NCBI GenBank assembly: GCA_038503035.1 | Contig: JAVSML010020792.1 | Coordinates: 188,711-252,710 of the forward strand | From: Crocodylus rhombifer | Lineage: Eukaryota; Chordata; Crocodylia; Crocodylidae | Direction of reading: 5' to 3' | DNA: 64,000 nucleotides | Part shown: piece after piece, positions 25,301 through 33,147 of the stretch | Numbering within the stretch: the first letter of the stretch is position 1 | How the letters are laid out: the number at the start of each line of letters is the position of its first letter | The notes under the pieces: generated by a model | Told to the model about the DNA's origin: nothing | Seen by the model: the letters and a program-made list of their open reading frames with translations, nothing else | Database searches by the model: none | Made by a program: the position numbers and the translations under genes

Positions 25301-25829
25301 ATTACAACTCATTTAGTATCGGTGGAGGTATGTCATAATTACTACTATTTTACAGTGGAAATCCTTCTGCACATGACACTTTAAAAAAAAAAAAAAAAAA
25401 AATGTATGTGTATTAAAATTTTTAAATATCAAACGGTACTTGTAGTCAGGCTAACCAGAACTTAGGAGCTTTGATAAAATAAAGTTGTTTAGTACAGATC
25501 AAAGACAACAGTTGAGTATGTAATAGTAATATCTTGTCAGGTCTGGTTTTCTACCTTCTAAATCTTCTGCAAGAACAAGGTGGTTAAAAACACTTCAATG
25601 CTAGAAAGTGAAATTCAAACGTGTGCAATTGCAGATCCCTAAACTTAAGCAGAGGCCATGGTTACATTTCTGAATATGTAACTAATTTACTGTAACTCCC
25701 TTCTAGAAATACCTTGGGGAACAGAAAGCAAAAGTTGATAGAGACTTTGAAGAATTTGCATCTGAAAATCTGCTGGCAAGCTTGAGAGAGATCCTAGACA
25801 ACTATAGGAAGAAGGCTGATGCTCTGTAA
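4272..25829 (+). CDS. NDC80: NDC80 kinetochore complex component (HEC1), whole coding span
   Basis: Ndc80 forms a rod-shaped complex with NUF2, SPC24 and SPC25 in the outer kinetochore and binds spindle microtubules. Sixteen coding exons, all with GT-AG introns and matching phases, join to 1,920 coding bases (639 residues plus stop; the human protein has 642). In order: a basic N-terminal tail (residues 1 to about 78) starting MRRSS, with Aurora B-type sites such as RRSS and RKVS; a calponin-homology domain (about 79-195, exons 4-6 counting a non-coding exon 1); a long coiled coil from about residue 250, broken by the loop in exon 12 (residues 410-460); and a C-terminal part that contacts SPC24/SPC25. 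The start is chosen because MRRSS aligns with the conserved vertebrate N-terminus. No stop or frameshift is seen, so the gene looks intact. Exon 1 (untranslated) is not identified. Recognition is by sequence; the exon map is my own reading. Confidence 0.97.
4996..5082 (+). CDS. NDC80: NDC80 coding exon 2: tail with RKVS site
   Basis: 87 bases between acceptor TTTCCAG and donor GTATGG, phase 2 at both ends. Contains the conserved FGKL and ERKVS...FGK stretches of the basic tail, which Aurora B phosphorylates to weaken microtubule binding. Confidence 0.95.
5496..5715. mobile_element. hAT-like miniature element fragment (NDC80 intron)
   Basis: Starts CAGGGCTGTCCAACTGGCAG, a hAT-type terminal sequence shared by many vertebrate miniature elements, followed by GC-rich filler. 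The far end is not clear. A short related end is seen at 20415. Confidence 0.4.
6181..6245 (-). mobile_element. CR1 LINE 3'-end fragment
   Basis: The stretch TTTCATAGTAGCTAGGATCA, followed by GATCATCTAG and GACCCCCTGCCA, is the reverse complement of a CR1 3' end. Only about 65 bases remain. Confidence 0.55.
6845..6968 (+). CDS. NDC80: NDC80 coding exon 3: end of tail and start of CH domain
   Basis: 124 bases; acceptor CACTAG, donor GTATTT at 6969. The sequence runs through IKDPRPL and on to [11 protein letters not shown], the first helix of the calponin-homology domain. Confidence 0.96.
7145..7317 (+). CDS. NDC80: NDC80 coding exon 4: CH domain core
   Basis: 173 bases after a T-rich tract ending ACAG; donor GTATAT at 7318, splitting a glycine codon (phase 2). 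Includes [12 protein letters not shown] and [16 protein letters not shown], near-invariant in vertebrate Ndc80. The upstream intron is only 176 bases, the shortest in the gene. Confidence 0.97.
7826..7905 (+). mobile_element. CR1 3' tail with short tandem duplication
   Basis: Plus-strand CR1 3' end (GGGGGCTGGACTCAATGATC) in which the next stretch CCCTTCCAGCCCTAGTG is present twice in tandem (7862 and 7882). Confidence 0.55.
8470..8530 (+). repeat. repeat with U2 snRNA-like head
   Basis: ATCGCTTCTCGGCCTCTTG at 8470-8488 matches the 5' end of U2 snRNA with one difference; beyond it the similarity fades (GGCTCAGA resembles GGCTAAGA). This could be a U2 retropseudogene stub or a SINE whose head comes from U2, a type reported from crocodilians (SINEU). 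Confidence 0.45.
8867..8969 (+). CDS. NDC80: NDC80 coding exon 5: end of CH domain
   Basis: 103 bases, acceptor TTTGTAG, donor GTACTA at 8970. Contains [15 protein letters not shown] and [12 protein letters not shown], the last helices of the calponin-homology fold. Confidence 0.97.
9505..10020. repeat. GC-rich interspersed repeat related to 50510-50870
   Basis: GGGGTCAGCCTGCCAGCC and CTGGGGCTGCTCC are shared with the copy at 50.66 kb, and GGCTGGGGCATGAGGAT at 9969 is the reverse complement of a segment at 50.78 kb. The element therefore has inverted internal parts. It sits just upstream of NDC80 coding exon 6. Confidence 0.5.
10124..10213 (+). CDS. NDC80: NDC80 coding exon 6
   Basis: 90 bases, phase 0 at both ends; acceptor CTCTAG, donor GTACCA at 10214. 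Encodes the acidic linker with [14 protein letters not shown] after the CH domain. A 10-N assembly gap starts only 62 bases downstream, in the intron. Confidence 0.93.
10276..10285. other. assembly gap (10 N)
   Basis: Ten N bases in the intron after NDC80 coding exon 6; the true missing length is unknown. Confidence 0.99.
10286..11480. repeat. GC-rich, CpG-poor intronic blocks
   Basis: Two GC-rich stretches (10286-10560 and 10835-11470), rich in CTG, CAG and CCC, separated by AT-rich DNA. Long shadow frames exist on both strands, but there is no coding signature. They look like insertions of repetitive DNA. Confidence 0.4.
12280..12373 (+). CDS. NDC80: NDC80 coding exon 7
   Basis: 94 bases; acceptor TTTTCCAG, donor GTAAGG at 12374 (phase 1). 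Contains [14 protein letters not shown], the helical hairpin after the CH domain, and AEVQSKL. Confidence 0.96.
13307..13413 (+). CDS. NDC80: NDC80 coding exon 8: start of coiled coil
   Basis: 107 bases; acceptor TTTTTCAG, donor GTGAGT at 13414. Encodes [20 protein letters not shown], the first clear heptad-rich segment. Confidence 0.96.
14422..14566 (+). CDS. NDC80: NDC80 coding exon 9: coiled coil
   Basis: 145 bases; acceptor CCCCACAG, donor GTAAGA at 14567 (phase 1). Contains [15 protein letters not shown], a highly conserved stretch of the coiled coil. Confidence 0.97.
14847..15052 (+). CDS. NDC80: NDC80 coding exon 10: coiled coil
   Basis: 206 bases, the longest coding exon; acceptor ATTCAG, donor GTATGT at 15053. 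Includes [20 protein letters not shown] and [13 protein letters not shown]. Confidence 0.97.
15436..15453 (+). repeat. poly-C run
   Basis: Eighteen C in a row in an NDC80 intron. Runs like this are length-unstable and hard to sequence. Confidence 0.9.
16412..16470 (+). repeat. repeat with U1 snRNA-like head
   Basis: ATCACTTACCTGGCAGGGG, followed by GAAACACCATG, is close to the 5' end of U1 snRNA, whose ACTTACCTG pairs with 5' splice sites. Similarity weakens after about 35 bases. Either a truncated U1 pseudogene or a U1-headed SINE (SINEU type). Confidence 0.5.
17456..17942 (+). mobile_element. CR1 LINE 3' fragment (NDC80 intron)
   Basis: Plus-strand, 5'-truncated CR1: the end of the ORF2 coding region (GAGAGAATCCGAAGAAGAGC onward, with stops) and the 3' end GGAGCTGGACTCAATGATCT. 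It ends at CAATCTATGAATT, the usual CR1 terminus. Confidence 0.85.
18484..18636 (+). CDS. NDC80: NDC80 coding exon 11: loop region
   Basis: 153 bases, phase 0 at both ends; acceptor CCAAACAG, donor GTAAGT at 18637. Encodes residues 410-460, with [10 protein letters not shown] followed by [15 protein letters not shown]: the non-coiled loop that recruits other kinetochore and microtubule factors. Confidence 0.97.
19240..19620. repeat. GC-rich intronic block
   Basis: C/T-rich and GC-rich sequence in the intron before NDC80 coding exon 12, with long overlapping shadow frames on both strands and no protein I recognise. Likely repetitive insertion. Confidence 0.35.
19935..20024 (+). CDS. NDC80: NDC80 coding exon 12: coiled coil after the loop
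   Basis: 90 bases; acceptor ATGACAG, donor GTGCAT at 20025 (weaker than the GTAAGT donors). Contains [13 protein letters not shown] and [10 protein letters not shown]. Confidence 0.96.
20046..20200. mobile_element. hAT (Charlie-type) end in NDC80 intron
   Basis: Begins CAGTGGTTCTCAACTTTTAG, the classical Charlie/hAT terminal sequence, 22 bases after the end of coding exon 12. The other end is not resolved. Confidence 0.5.
21281..21594. mobile_element. MITE with 18-bp perfect terminal inverted repeat
   Basis: GTATAACCTCATAAATCT at 21282-21299 is the exact reverse complement of 21577-21594. The ends then differ, and the interior is CAG/CTG-rich. About 315 bases with no coding sequence, so a non-autonomous DNA transposon. 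AGTATAACC ends next to TA suggest the pogo/Tc1 group. Confidence 0.75.
21993..22085 (+). CDS. NDC80: NDC80 coding exon 13: coiled coil
   Basis: 93 bases; acceptor CTTCCAG, donor GTAAGC at 22086. Contains [18 protein letters not shown]. Confidence 0.96.
24190..24320 (+). CDS. NDC80: NDC80 coding exon 14: coiled coil
   Basis: 131 bases; acceptor ATTTCAG, donor GTAAGT at 24321 (phase 2). Contains [18 protein letters not shown] and [12 protein letters not shown]. Confidence 0.97.
24372..24665. mobile_element. hAT miniature element with 8-bp target duplication
   Basis: Ends CAGGGGTTGGCAAC and GTTGCTGACCCCTG are near-complementary. The flanks GGGTAGGT (24364-24371) and GGATAGGT (24666-24673) match at 7 of 8 bases. 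Inserted in the NDC80 intron 51 bases after coding exon 14. Confidence 0.8.
25225..25327 (+). CDS. NDC80: NDC80 coding exon 15: coiled coil
   Basis: 103 bases; acceptor CTTTAG, donor GTATGT at 25328. Contains [19 protein letters not shown]. Confidence 0.96.
25383..25402 (+). repeat. poly-A run of 20
   Basis: Twenty A after coding exon 15; no SINE body is visible upstream. Confidence 0.85.
25707..25829 (+). CDS. NDC80: NDC80 last coding exon: C-terminus
   Basis: Encodes the final 40 residues and TAA at 25827-25829 after acceptor TTCTAG. This end forms the tetramer junction with SPC24/SPC25. The terminal residues differ from human, as expected for a less conserved tail. Confidence 0.95.
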   Translation, partial: KYLGEQKAKVDRDFEEFASENLLASLREILDNYRKKADAL

Positions 25830-26016
25830 CTCTCAAAAGGAGAAAAGTGAACTTTTTGTGCTGTGGCGCTCTAGAGGCATCTATCTTTGAACATAAGCAT
25901 TGCCTGTTTAACTTCATTTTGTCATCTGTATCAGTGTTAATTTTTTTAGGGACATTTTTTAAACCTACTTAGTTTCTATTTTAGTTTTTAGTCTACGCAT
26001 AATTCTGTAAACCATT

Positions 26017-26022
26017 AATAAA
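26017..26022 (+). terminator. NDC80 poly(A) signal AATAAA
   Basis: Canonical AATAAA 188 bases after the stop codon, giving a short 3' UTR. A TTTGTC-containing T-rich stretch follows as expected downstream. Confidence 0.8.
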
Positions 26023-26418
26023 ATTGTATGAAGTTTCAGTTCAGTCTTTGTCAATTTATGCTACTGTACAGGTGCCTGTGTAAAGACATGATCCTTGCAA
26101 TTTACTTTTGATTTCTATGTAATAATGGATGATGTTCAAGTCATTTTGTGCTTCTCTAGGAACAGTCAGTAGAAAGGAGATAATGTGCACTTTGCAAAAA
26201 GACCCAAAATACACCTGGAGGTGAGACAAGCAGCTCCAGTAGTAATACAGGGTCACCACCAACTGGAAAATCTGCCACCTGAGAACTGTAAACCTGCTAA
26301 TGTTGATGAAATAGTAATAATAATAAGATTACTACTAGTAATAATGAATGAGAACTTTTCTTTCCTCCTTTTTATTTTGCACATATATAACAGTATTTGT
26401 ATATAATCAAACTTTCCC

Positions 26419-27464
26419 CGCTGGCTGGGAAACTGGCTCCGTGGTCGGACCCAGAAGGTTGTAATCGATGGCAGTCACTCATCGTGGTGCCCTGTGACCA
26501 GTGGGGTCCCTCAAGGCTCTGTCCTTGGACCCATCCTGTTCAACATCTTCATTTAATGATGTGGACATTGGAGTCAGGAGTGGACTGGCCAAGTTCGCCG
26601 ATGACACCAAACTTTGAGGCAAAGCATCCACACCAGAAGATAGGCAGGTGATCCAGGCTGACCTGGACAAGCTCAGCAAATGGGCGGACGAGAACCTGAT
26701 GGTGTTTAACACCGAAAAATGCAAGGTTCTCCACCTTGGGAGGAAAAACCTGCAGCATCCTTATAGGCTCGGCAGTGCTACGTTGGATAGCACTACAGAA
26801 GACTTGGGGGTTATCATTGACCACAAGATGAACATGAGCCTGCAATGCGATGCTGCGGCTAGTAAAGTGACCAAAACGCTGGCTTGCATCCATAGATGCT
26901 TCTCGAGCAAATCCCGGGACGTCATTTTCCCCTTGTACTCGGCCTTGGTGAGGCCGCAGCTGGAGTACTGTGTCCAGTTTTGGGCTCCACAATTCAAAAG
27001 GGATGTGGAGAAGCTTGAGAGCCACGCGCATTATCAGAGGTCAGGAAAACGGATCTTACGATGATAGGCTGAGAGACATGGGACTCTTTAGCTTGGAAAA
27101 GCGTAGGCTCAGGGGTGATCTGATGGCCTCTTATAAGTGTATCAGGGGTGCTCACCAGGACTTGGGGGAACATTTGTTCACCAGAGCGCCCCAAGGGATG
27201 ACTAAGTCAAACGGTCACAAACTCCTGCAAGACCATGTCAGGCTGGACGTAAGGAAGCATTTCTTTACTGTCCGAGCCCCCAAGGTCTGGAACAGCCTGC
27301 CACCGGAGGTGGTTCAAGCACCTACATTGAACACCTTCAAGAGTAAATTGGATGCTTATCTTGCTGAGATCCTATGACCCCAGCTGACTTCCTGCCCCCT
27401 TTGGGCAGGGGGCTGGACTTGATGATCTCCCAAAGTCCCTTGCAGCCCTGATATCTATGAATCA
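26419..27464 (+). mobile_element. CR1 LINE, 5'-truncated
   Basis: Plus-strand CR1 starting inside the reverse transcriptase region (GGVPQG- and FADD-type blocks, each broken by frameshift) and running to the 3' end at ATATCTATGAAT. Open frames at 26648-27064 and 26970-27377 are pieces of CR1 ORF2. By eye it is very close to the minus-strand copy at 29286-30955. Confidence 0.93.
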
Positions 27465-27466
27465 AA

Positions 27467-28415
27467 TACACACCCATTGTCACTAATATACATACACTAC
27501 TTGACAAAGAAATCCTGATACAAAGTCAACTGAAAATCTGGTCCAGTATTGGTCATGTGGCTTAGCCCAGGTCAGGACCAATCTTTTTGGCAGGTGTGAC
27601 AAATTAGTCCTCCACTGGTACCACTCTGATCCCCTTCCCCCTGAAGCCATACATTTAACATGACACTTAAGAACAGGTCATTTTTGCCACAGTTCTTCAA
27701 CTGCTTCTAGTGCACGTAGTCCCACTGAAATGATTTATTTAAATATTGCTCACTCAGTCGGATACTCTGAAGCATAACAACTCCAGATTGTGCCCCAAGT
27801 TAAGCAGAACATATAAAAAGACAAGCAATTTAGGGAAGCATAGATGGACCGATACCAGGAAGCAATGAAAGACGACAACTTTTATTTTAAAAGGAAAGAG
27901 GTAATATCAAGATTTATGCATTTGTTTATTGCCCCCATGTAACTAGGTGTACATGAGTGTACTGTCATGTAAGTAATTGAAAACTAGCCTGAAGAAACAT
28001 TGAGGCAAGAGTTTGCTTGGCAACCAAGAAAAAGGTGACAATTCAAAATTAAAACAGCCTGAAAAAAGGCAAGAATGGAAAGAAGCATTAAAGGAGAATG
28101 TAAAAGGGAATAGAAGAATTTGTCAGATTATCAAAAAAGCCTTGGTATAACAGTCAAGAGAAGTTACTAGAGTGTGAAATGGAAATTTAGGAGTCTAAGA
28201 ATAATAGTTCACTGTTCCAACAAAGAGGGAAGAATCCACTTAATCCTGTTTACCAAGTCTTTTTTTTCTTTACAGAAATTTCAGGTCTTCTAGTAGAGGT
28301 AGCCTTATCTGGGCTTCTAGAAAGAGAGAGCTCTTAAGTCAATGGCTTTTAAGCAGAAGCCCTGATAAACTTACCTCCACCCTTTGAGTCTGACAGTTGA
28401 TGACCTCTTAATTTC
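27467..28415. other. no gene recognised
   Basis: AT-rich DNA between two CR1 copies. No exon, RNA gene or repeat that I can name. Confidence 0.5.
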
Positions 28416-28703
28416 ATAGATTTCATAGACATCAGGGCTGGAAGGGACCTCGGGAGATCGAGTCCAGCCCCCTGCCCAAAGGGCAGGAAGTCAGCTGGGG
28501 TTATAGGATCCCAGCAAGATAAGCATCCAATTTACTCTTGAAGGTGTTCAATGTAGGTGCTTGAACCACCTCTGATGGCAGGCTGTACCAGACCTTGGGG
28601 GCTCAGACAGTAGAGAAATTCTTCCTTATGTCCAGCCTGAAACGGTCTTGCAGGAGTTTGACCATTTGACCTAGTCATCCCTTGGGGCGCTCTGGTGACT
28701 AAG
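28416..28703 (-). mobile_element. CR1 LINE 3' fragment
   Basis: Minus-strand CR1 3' end beginning with a duplicated TTTCATAGA terminus and the GGGCTGGAAGGGACCTC block. It stops abruptly at about 28703, giving a 288-base truncated insertion. Confidence 0.88.
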
Positions 28704-28857
28704 TGCTCTTTCCCCTTCTCTCTCATTGTTGTACAGCCAACATTAGCTGAATCAGCACAACCGCTCACGCTGCCAGAGCTGATAAATTGCTTTGTCTATA
28801 AGCTCTCTGGTGCAGACAGATTCAGGGAGCAAGATTAGTATTTCTTTTGAAAGCACA

Positions 28858-29012
28858 GGTGTGTAGGTTGTAGCCATGCTGGTCTAAGGACATAGGCAGA
28901 CAAGGTTCTTTGGGTGAATCTGATATCTTTTATTAGACCAACTTAAAAAGTCGGAAAACAATTATTAAGCAAGCTTTCATGTTCAAAAACCCTTCGTCAG
29001 GCTAAGGACACA
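28858..29012. repeat. unclassified interspersed repeat
   Basis: Block with GGTTGTAGCCATGCTGGTCT, GATATCTTTTATTAGACCAA and CCCTTCGTCAGGCT, a pattern I recognise as recurring in reptile genomes but cannot assign. A fragment with GATATCTTTTTATTGAACCA lies at about 15345-15390. Confidence 0.45.
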
Positions 29013-29285
29013 GGCGCTTAAAGCAGCAATCTTGACTCCTTCTGGCTGTACTTTACTATGACTAACCTCAATTTCTCTAAACTATTTGGAGATATCCAGA
29101 TTTTAAAGTTCCCTAAAATAGTTTAGATTTTTTCTGATACTTATCTATGTTGAAAAACGTTTTGTACACACTCCTCTTCCCTCGCCCACATTCTGTTTGT
29201 ATTTGATTATATTGTTACTATTATTAATCCCGCCTCAAAAGAACAATTTGCAGAGCTTGGGGGAAGGATGCATGTTATTAACAAA

Positions 29286-30955
29286 TTTCATAGATTTCAT
29301 AGACATTAGGGCTGGAAGGGACCTCAGGAGATCATCGAGTCCAGCCCCCTGCCCAAAGGGCAGGAAGTCAGCTGGGGTCATAGGATCCCAGCAAGATAAG
29401 CATCCAATTTACTCTTGAAGGTGTTCAATGTAGGTGCTTGAACCACCTCCGCTGGCAGACTGTTCCAGACCTTGGGGGCTCGGACAGTAAAGAAATGCTT
29501 CCTTATGTCCAGCCTGAAACGGTCTTGCAGGAGTTTGTGACCGTCGACCTTGTCATCCCTTGGGGCGCTCTGATGAACAAACGTTCCCCCAGATCCTGGT
29601 GAGCACCCCTGATACACTTATAGGTGGCCATCAGATCACCCCTGAGCCTGCACTTTTCCAGGCTAAAGAGTCCCATGGCTCTCAGCCTGTCATCGTAAGA
29701 TCTGTTTTCCTGACCTCTGATCATGCGCGTGGCTCTCCTCTGGACTCTGTCAAGCTTCTCCACATCCTTTTTGAATTGTGGAGCCCAAAACTGGACACAG
29801 TACTCCAGCTGCGGCCTCACCAAGGCCGAGTACAAGGGGAGAATGACGTCCTGGGATTTGCTCGAGAAGCATCTATGGATGCAAGCCAGCATTTTGGTCG
29901 CTTTACTAGCCGCAGCATCGCATTGGAGGCTCATGTTCATCTTGTGGTCAATGATGACCCCCAAGTCTCTTTCTTCTGTAGTGCTATCCAACGTAGCACT
30001 GCCGAGCCTATAAGGAAGCTGCAGGTTTTTCCTCCCAAGGTGGAAATGCAACCTTGCATTTTTCGGTGTTAAACACCATCAGGTTCTCATCCGCCCATTT
30101 GCTGAGCTTGTCCAGGTCAGCCTGGATCACCCGCCTATCTTCTGGTGTGGATGCTTTGCCCCAAAGTTTGGTGTCATCGGCGAACTTGGCCAGTCCACTC
30201 CTGACTCCAATGTCCACATCATTAATGAAGATGTTGAACAGTATGGGTCCCAGGACAGCCTTGAGGAACCCCACTGGTCACAGGGCACCATGATGAGTGA
30301 CTGCCATCAATTACAACCCTCTGGGTCTGACCACGGAGCCAATTTCCCAGCCAGTGGATCGTGGTGGAGCCAAGGCCACAACTGGGCAGTTTGTCCAAGA
30401 GGTGATCGTGGGATACCAGATCAAAAGCTTTTTTGAAGTCAAGATATATGACATCAATCTTTTGTCCCTGGTCCAGGTGATAGGTCACCTGGTCGTAGAA
30501 GGAAATGAGATTGGTCAAACAAGTCCTACCCGCAACAAACCCGTGCTGGCTATCCCTTAGAATGTTAGCCTGGGCCAGTCCCTCAAGGATGGCCTCCTTA
30601 ATAAACTTTTCTAAGATCTTCCCCAGGATAGAAGTCAGGCTAATGGGCCTGTAGTTAGCCGGATCCACTCTCCTCCCTTTCTTGAAGATCGGCACCACAT
30701 TGGCCTTCTTCCAGTCTTCGGGCACTACACCAGAGCGCCAGGAGTTTCCAAAGATCCACGCCAGGGGCTGGCCTATGACGCTCGCCAGCTCCTTGAGTAC
30801 CCGGGGGTGCAGATTGTCAGGACTGGCTGACTTGAAGGTATCCAGCTTCTCAAGATGTTCCTTCACGAGGTCAGCATTTATGGAGGGTAGGGGATCCCCA
30901 TCACCCAGATCTCCCTGTCCCATAGCAGGCATGGGTATCCCATGGGACTGATGAA
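29286..30955 (-). mobile_element. CR1 LINE, about 1.7 kb, with RT domain
   Basis: Minus-strand CR1 whose ORF2 encodes a non-LTR reverse transcriptase: VPIFKKGRRVDPANYRPISL (palm entry), FVAGRTCLTNL, VIYLDFKKAFD and the FADDTKLWG catalytic block. A small deletion near 30255 shifts the frame between VPQG and LGPILFN, and there are further shifts near 30020 and 29545. The 3' end at 29286 has the TTTCATAGA repeat. Dead copy, 5'-truncated. Confidence 0.95.
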
Positions 30956-31814
30956 ATCCAGGAGTTGTTTAGTCATGAGTAAGCTATTCACAAGTAAACG
31001 TTCCCAGGCAGGTGTCTACACATGCAGGGTCTCAGAAGCAGACCTGCTGCTCATGGTAGCAATCTGCTTCTGCCCCCAATGGTCCTGCACCGGCTTCCTG
31101 CAGCATCCAGGGGCTGGCAGGGAGGATGGGGCCAGGAGACGGCTGTTATCTGGTGGAGCCTGAGACCTTGCTCCCTGCCCCTGGGGGGCTGCCTGCTGCT
31201 GGGATGGGGAAACTGTTCCCTTGCCCAGGTAGCAAGCTGCTCCTGGCCCTAACTACTCAACAAGGGGCAGAGGACTTAGAAAGAGCTGCAGGGTTGGAGC
31301 AGGTCCCAGCCCCCTGCTTCACTGGTGGATGGGGCAGGAAACTGGGACCTGGTCCAAACCTGCAGCTATTTACAAACCCCATGCCTTGATCACTGTATCA
31401 GGGCATGGGGCTAGGACTTGCCCTGACCAGAACAGTTCCCAGCCCCCACTCCACGATCAGCCCCTGCCCAGTGGAGAGCCTAGATAAGGACCTCCTAGTT
31501 GGGGCCCAAATTGGGGCGATCAAGGTTGCAGAGTGGCCACTGGGGGATAAAAGCAGGGATTGGCAGCTTCCTGCTGCTGGGGCAGAGGGACATTGTCCCC
31601 ATCCCCTGGCAGCAGGAAGCTCTTGGGGGCAAGGAGCAGTCGCCCACCCCCTGCTGCCCAGGAGCACATCCCAGAGGTCTACACATGGGCTACGGTGTAG
31701 TTACTGATCTCAAGTAAATTTGCTACTTGCATTTGCAGGTAGTAAATTTACTCACTACTGGAGCCAATTACCTTACAGTAAGCATCTGTACATGTAGATG
31801 CAGATGTTTACTGT
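30956..31814. repeat. GC-rich block with GTCTACACATG ends
   Basis: CpG-poor GC-rich DNA between GTGTCTACACATGCAGG (31011) and repeats such as CATCTGTACATGTAGATG near 31785. Similar ACACATGC-type ends occur at 50.5 and 53.8 kb. Long frames here lack any protein signature. Confidence 0.4.
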
Positions 31815-31818
31815 GCAG
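31815..31818. other. ERV target-site duplication (left), GCAG
   Basis: GCAG directly before the 5' LTR; the same four bases follow the 3' LTR at 39233-39236. A 4-bp duplication is typical of gammaretrovirus-like integration. Confidence 0.85.
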
Positions 31819-32216
31819 TGTGGTAATAAATTTAACCCAGCTCCTAACTTAACTAAGAAAACAGACAGACCAGATGTGCTGATACTGCTTATTTCAGTTG
31901 CATGTTCTGAGATAAGGAATCCTGCATGCCTTGTTTTGTCTTGATATATTACCCTGTGCACGGATGTTTTCTTTACGTAAACTGCCTGTACGTCTGCGTG
32001 TTAGATCAGTGATTTACTGTCCAAGGTCGTATTTTTTCTCTTTCTCTGTCTTAACTATAAATATGCTTGTAAACTTATAGAGTTCGAGAAATCCTTTGAA
32101 ACAGAGATTCCCCTTGATGTATGGAATTCTCCCTGTGATCACAGTATAGCCCTAAATAAAGAAAAGCTGACTTGTCAGTTCTGATTCAACCACAAAGCAG
32201 TTTGATTTCTTCCACA
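31819..32216 (+). repeat. ERV 5' LTR (398 bp)
   Basis: Starts TGTGG and ends CCACA. Contains a TATA box (TATAAATA, 32056-32063) and poly(A) signal (AATAAA, 32155-32160). Repeated at 38792-39232. Confidence 0.95.
32056..32063 (+). promoter_or_regulatory. ERV LTR TATA box
   Basis: TATAAATA about 95 bases before the LTR poly(A) signal; conserved in the 3' LTR. Confidence 0.6.
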
Positions 32217-32219
32217 ATT

Positions 32220-32237
32220 TCGTGCTGTGACTTGGAT
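32220..32237 (+). other. ERV primer-binding site, tRNA-His-like
   Basis: Three bases after the 5' LTR, TCGTGCTGTGACTTGGAT differs at three positions from the sequence complementary to the 3' end of tRNA-His, the primer class also used by HERV-H-like elements. Confidence 0.7.
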
Positions 32238-33147
32238 AAAGACGCCCAGAGTGATCAGTCAGGACACAGATGTCTCTTCACTGAAGCCCTGGTGCCAAAC
32301 CAAGGTAAGAGACCTTTTGAAATCTCTATTGGGGCTTTTCAGTGAGAGGCTGTTTCTGTGTCTTCCTGATTCACTGCTAGAGGCTCACCCTATCCAAACT
32401 TTTTTTTTCTGCTAGAACTGTCAGACCCACTACGTAAGTAGTAACTGTGAGTAGAAAGAGTTAAGGTTAAAGACTCTGTGTTGCTGTTGTCAATGAAAGT
32501 ATTTCCCCATGTGAAATTGAGTTAAATTCTGTAAAGAACTATGAGGTCTCTCCGAGGCCAGGAATGGAAACCTTGTGCAGCCGCCCCAAAGACAACAGAT
32601 TTGTTCTGTGTGCTCTTCGAAAGCAAGGATGCAAGGTGAAAACTTAGAGTGTCAGTGTTCTCTACAATAAGTGTTGACCAAGGCTGAGACTAAAGAGATG
32701 CTCTTGAACCTTATGTCTCAATGCAGAAATTCCCTTGTGTTAATTGAGAATATGAATTGAGAAATATGAGCCACTGACCACTTCTGAGACTAAGGTTGGG
32801 TTCAGCTGCCCCAAGGCTGTCCAGAAGGCATAAAGATTCTTGACGTGTTTTGAATGCAAGGGGGCCCAACTGGAACCTCGTGGCCCAGTAGACAGGTTTA
32901 CCCTTTCCCCACCCTCATAAATGAGCCGTGTCTAACCATGAGTAACTGCATTGTGTGCTGTTATTGCGGTGGAGTCTTGTCTTCGGACATTAGCCACAGC
33001 ATCTCTGTGCCACCAGCAAATCTCACAACCTGACCAGACACCCTGAATAAGCCATTCCTGAATGAAAGACCTGTGTGAATTGAGTTTAGGCTCTCCACTC
33101 CCCATATTTTTAAAGACATCCTGGTTCCGCCAAAAGGGACTCCAGCA

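Noticed and set aside
29560..30072. 170-codon plus-strand open frame
   Set aside because: Antisense shadow of CR1 ORF2.
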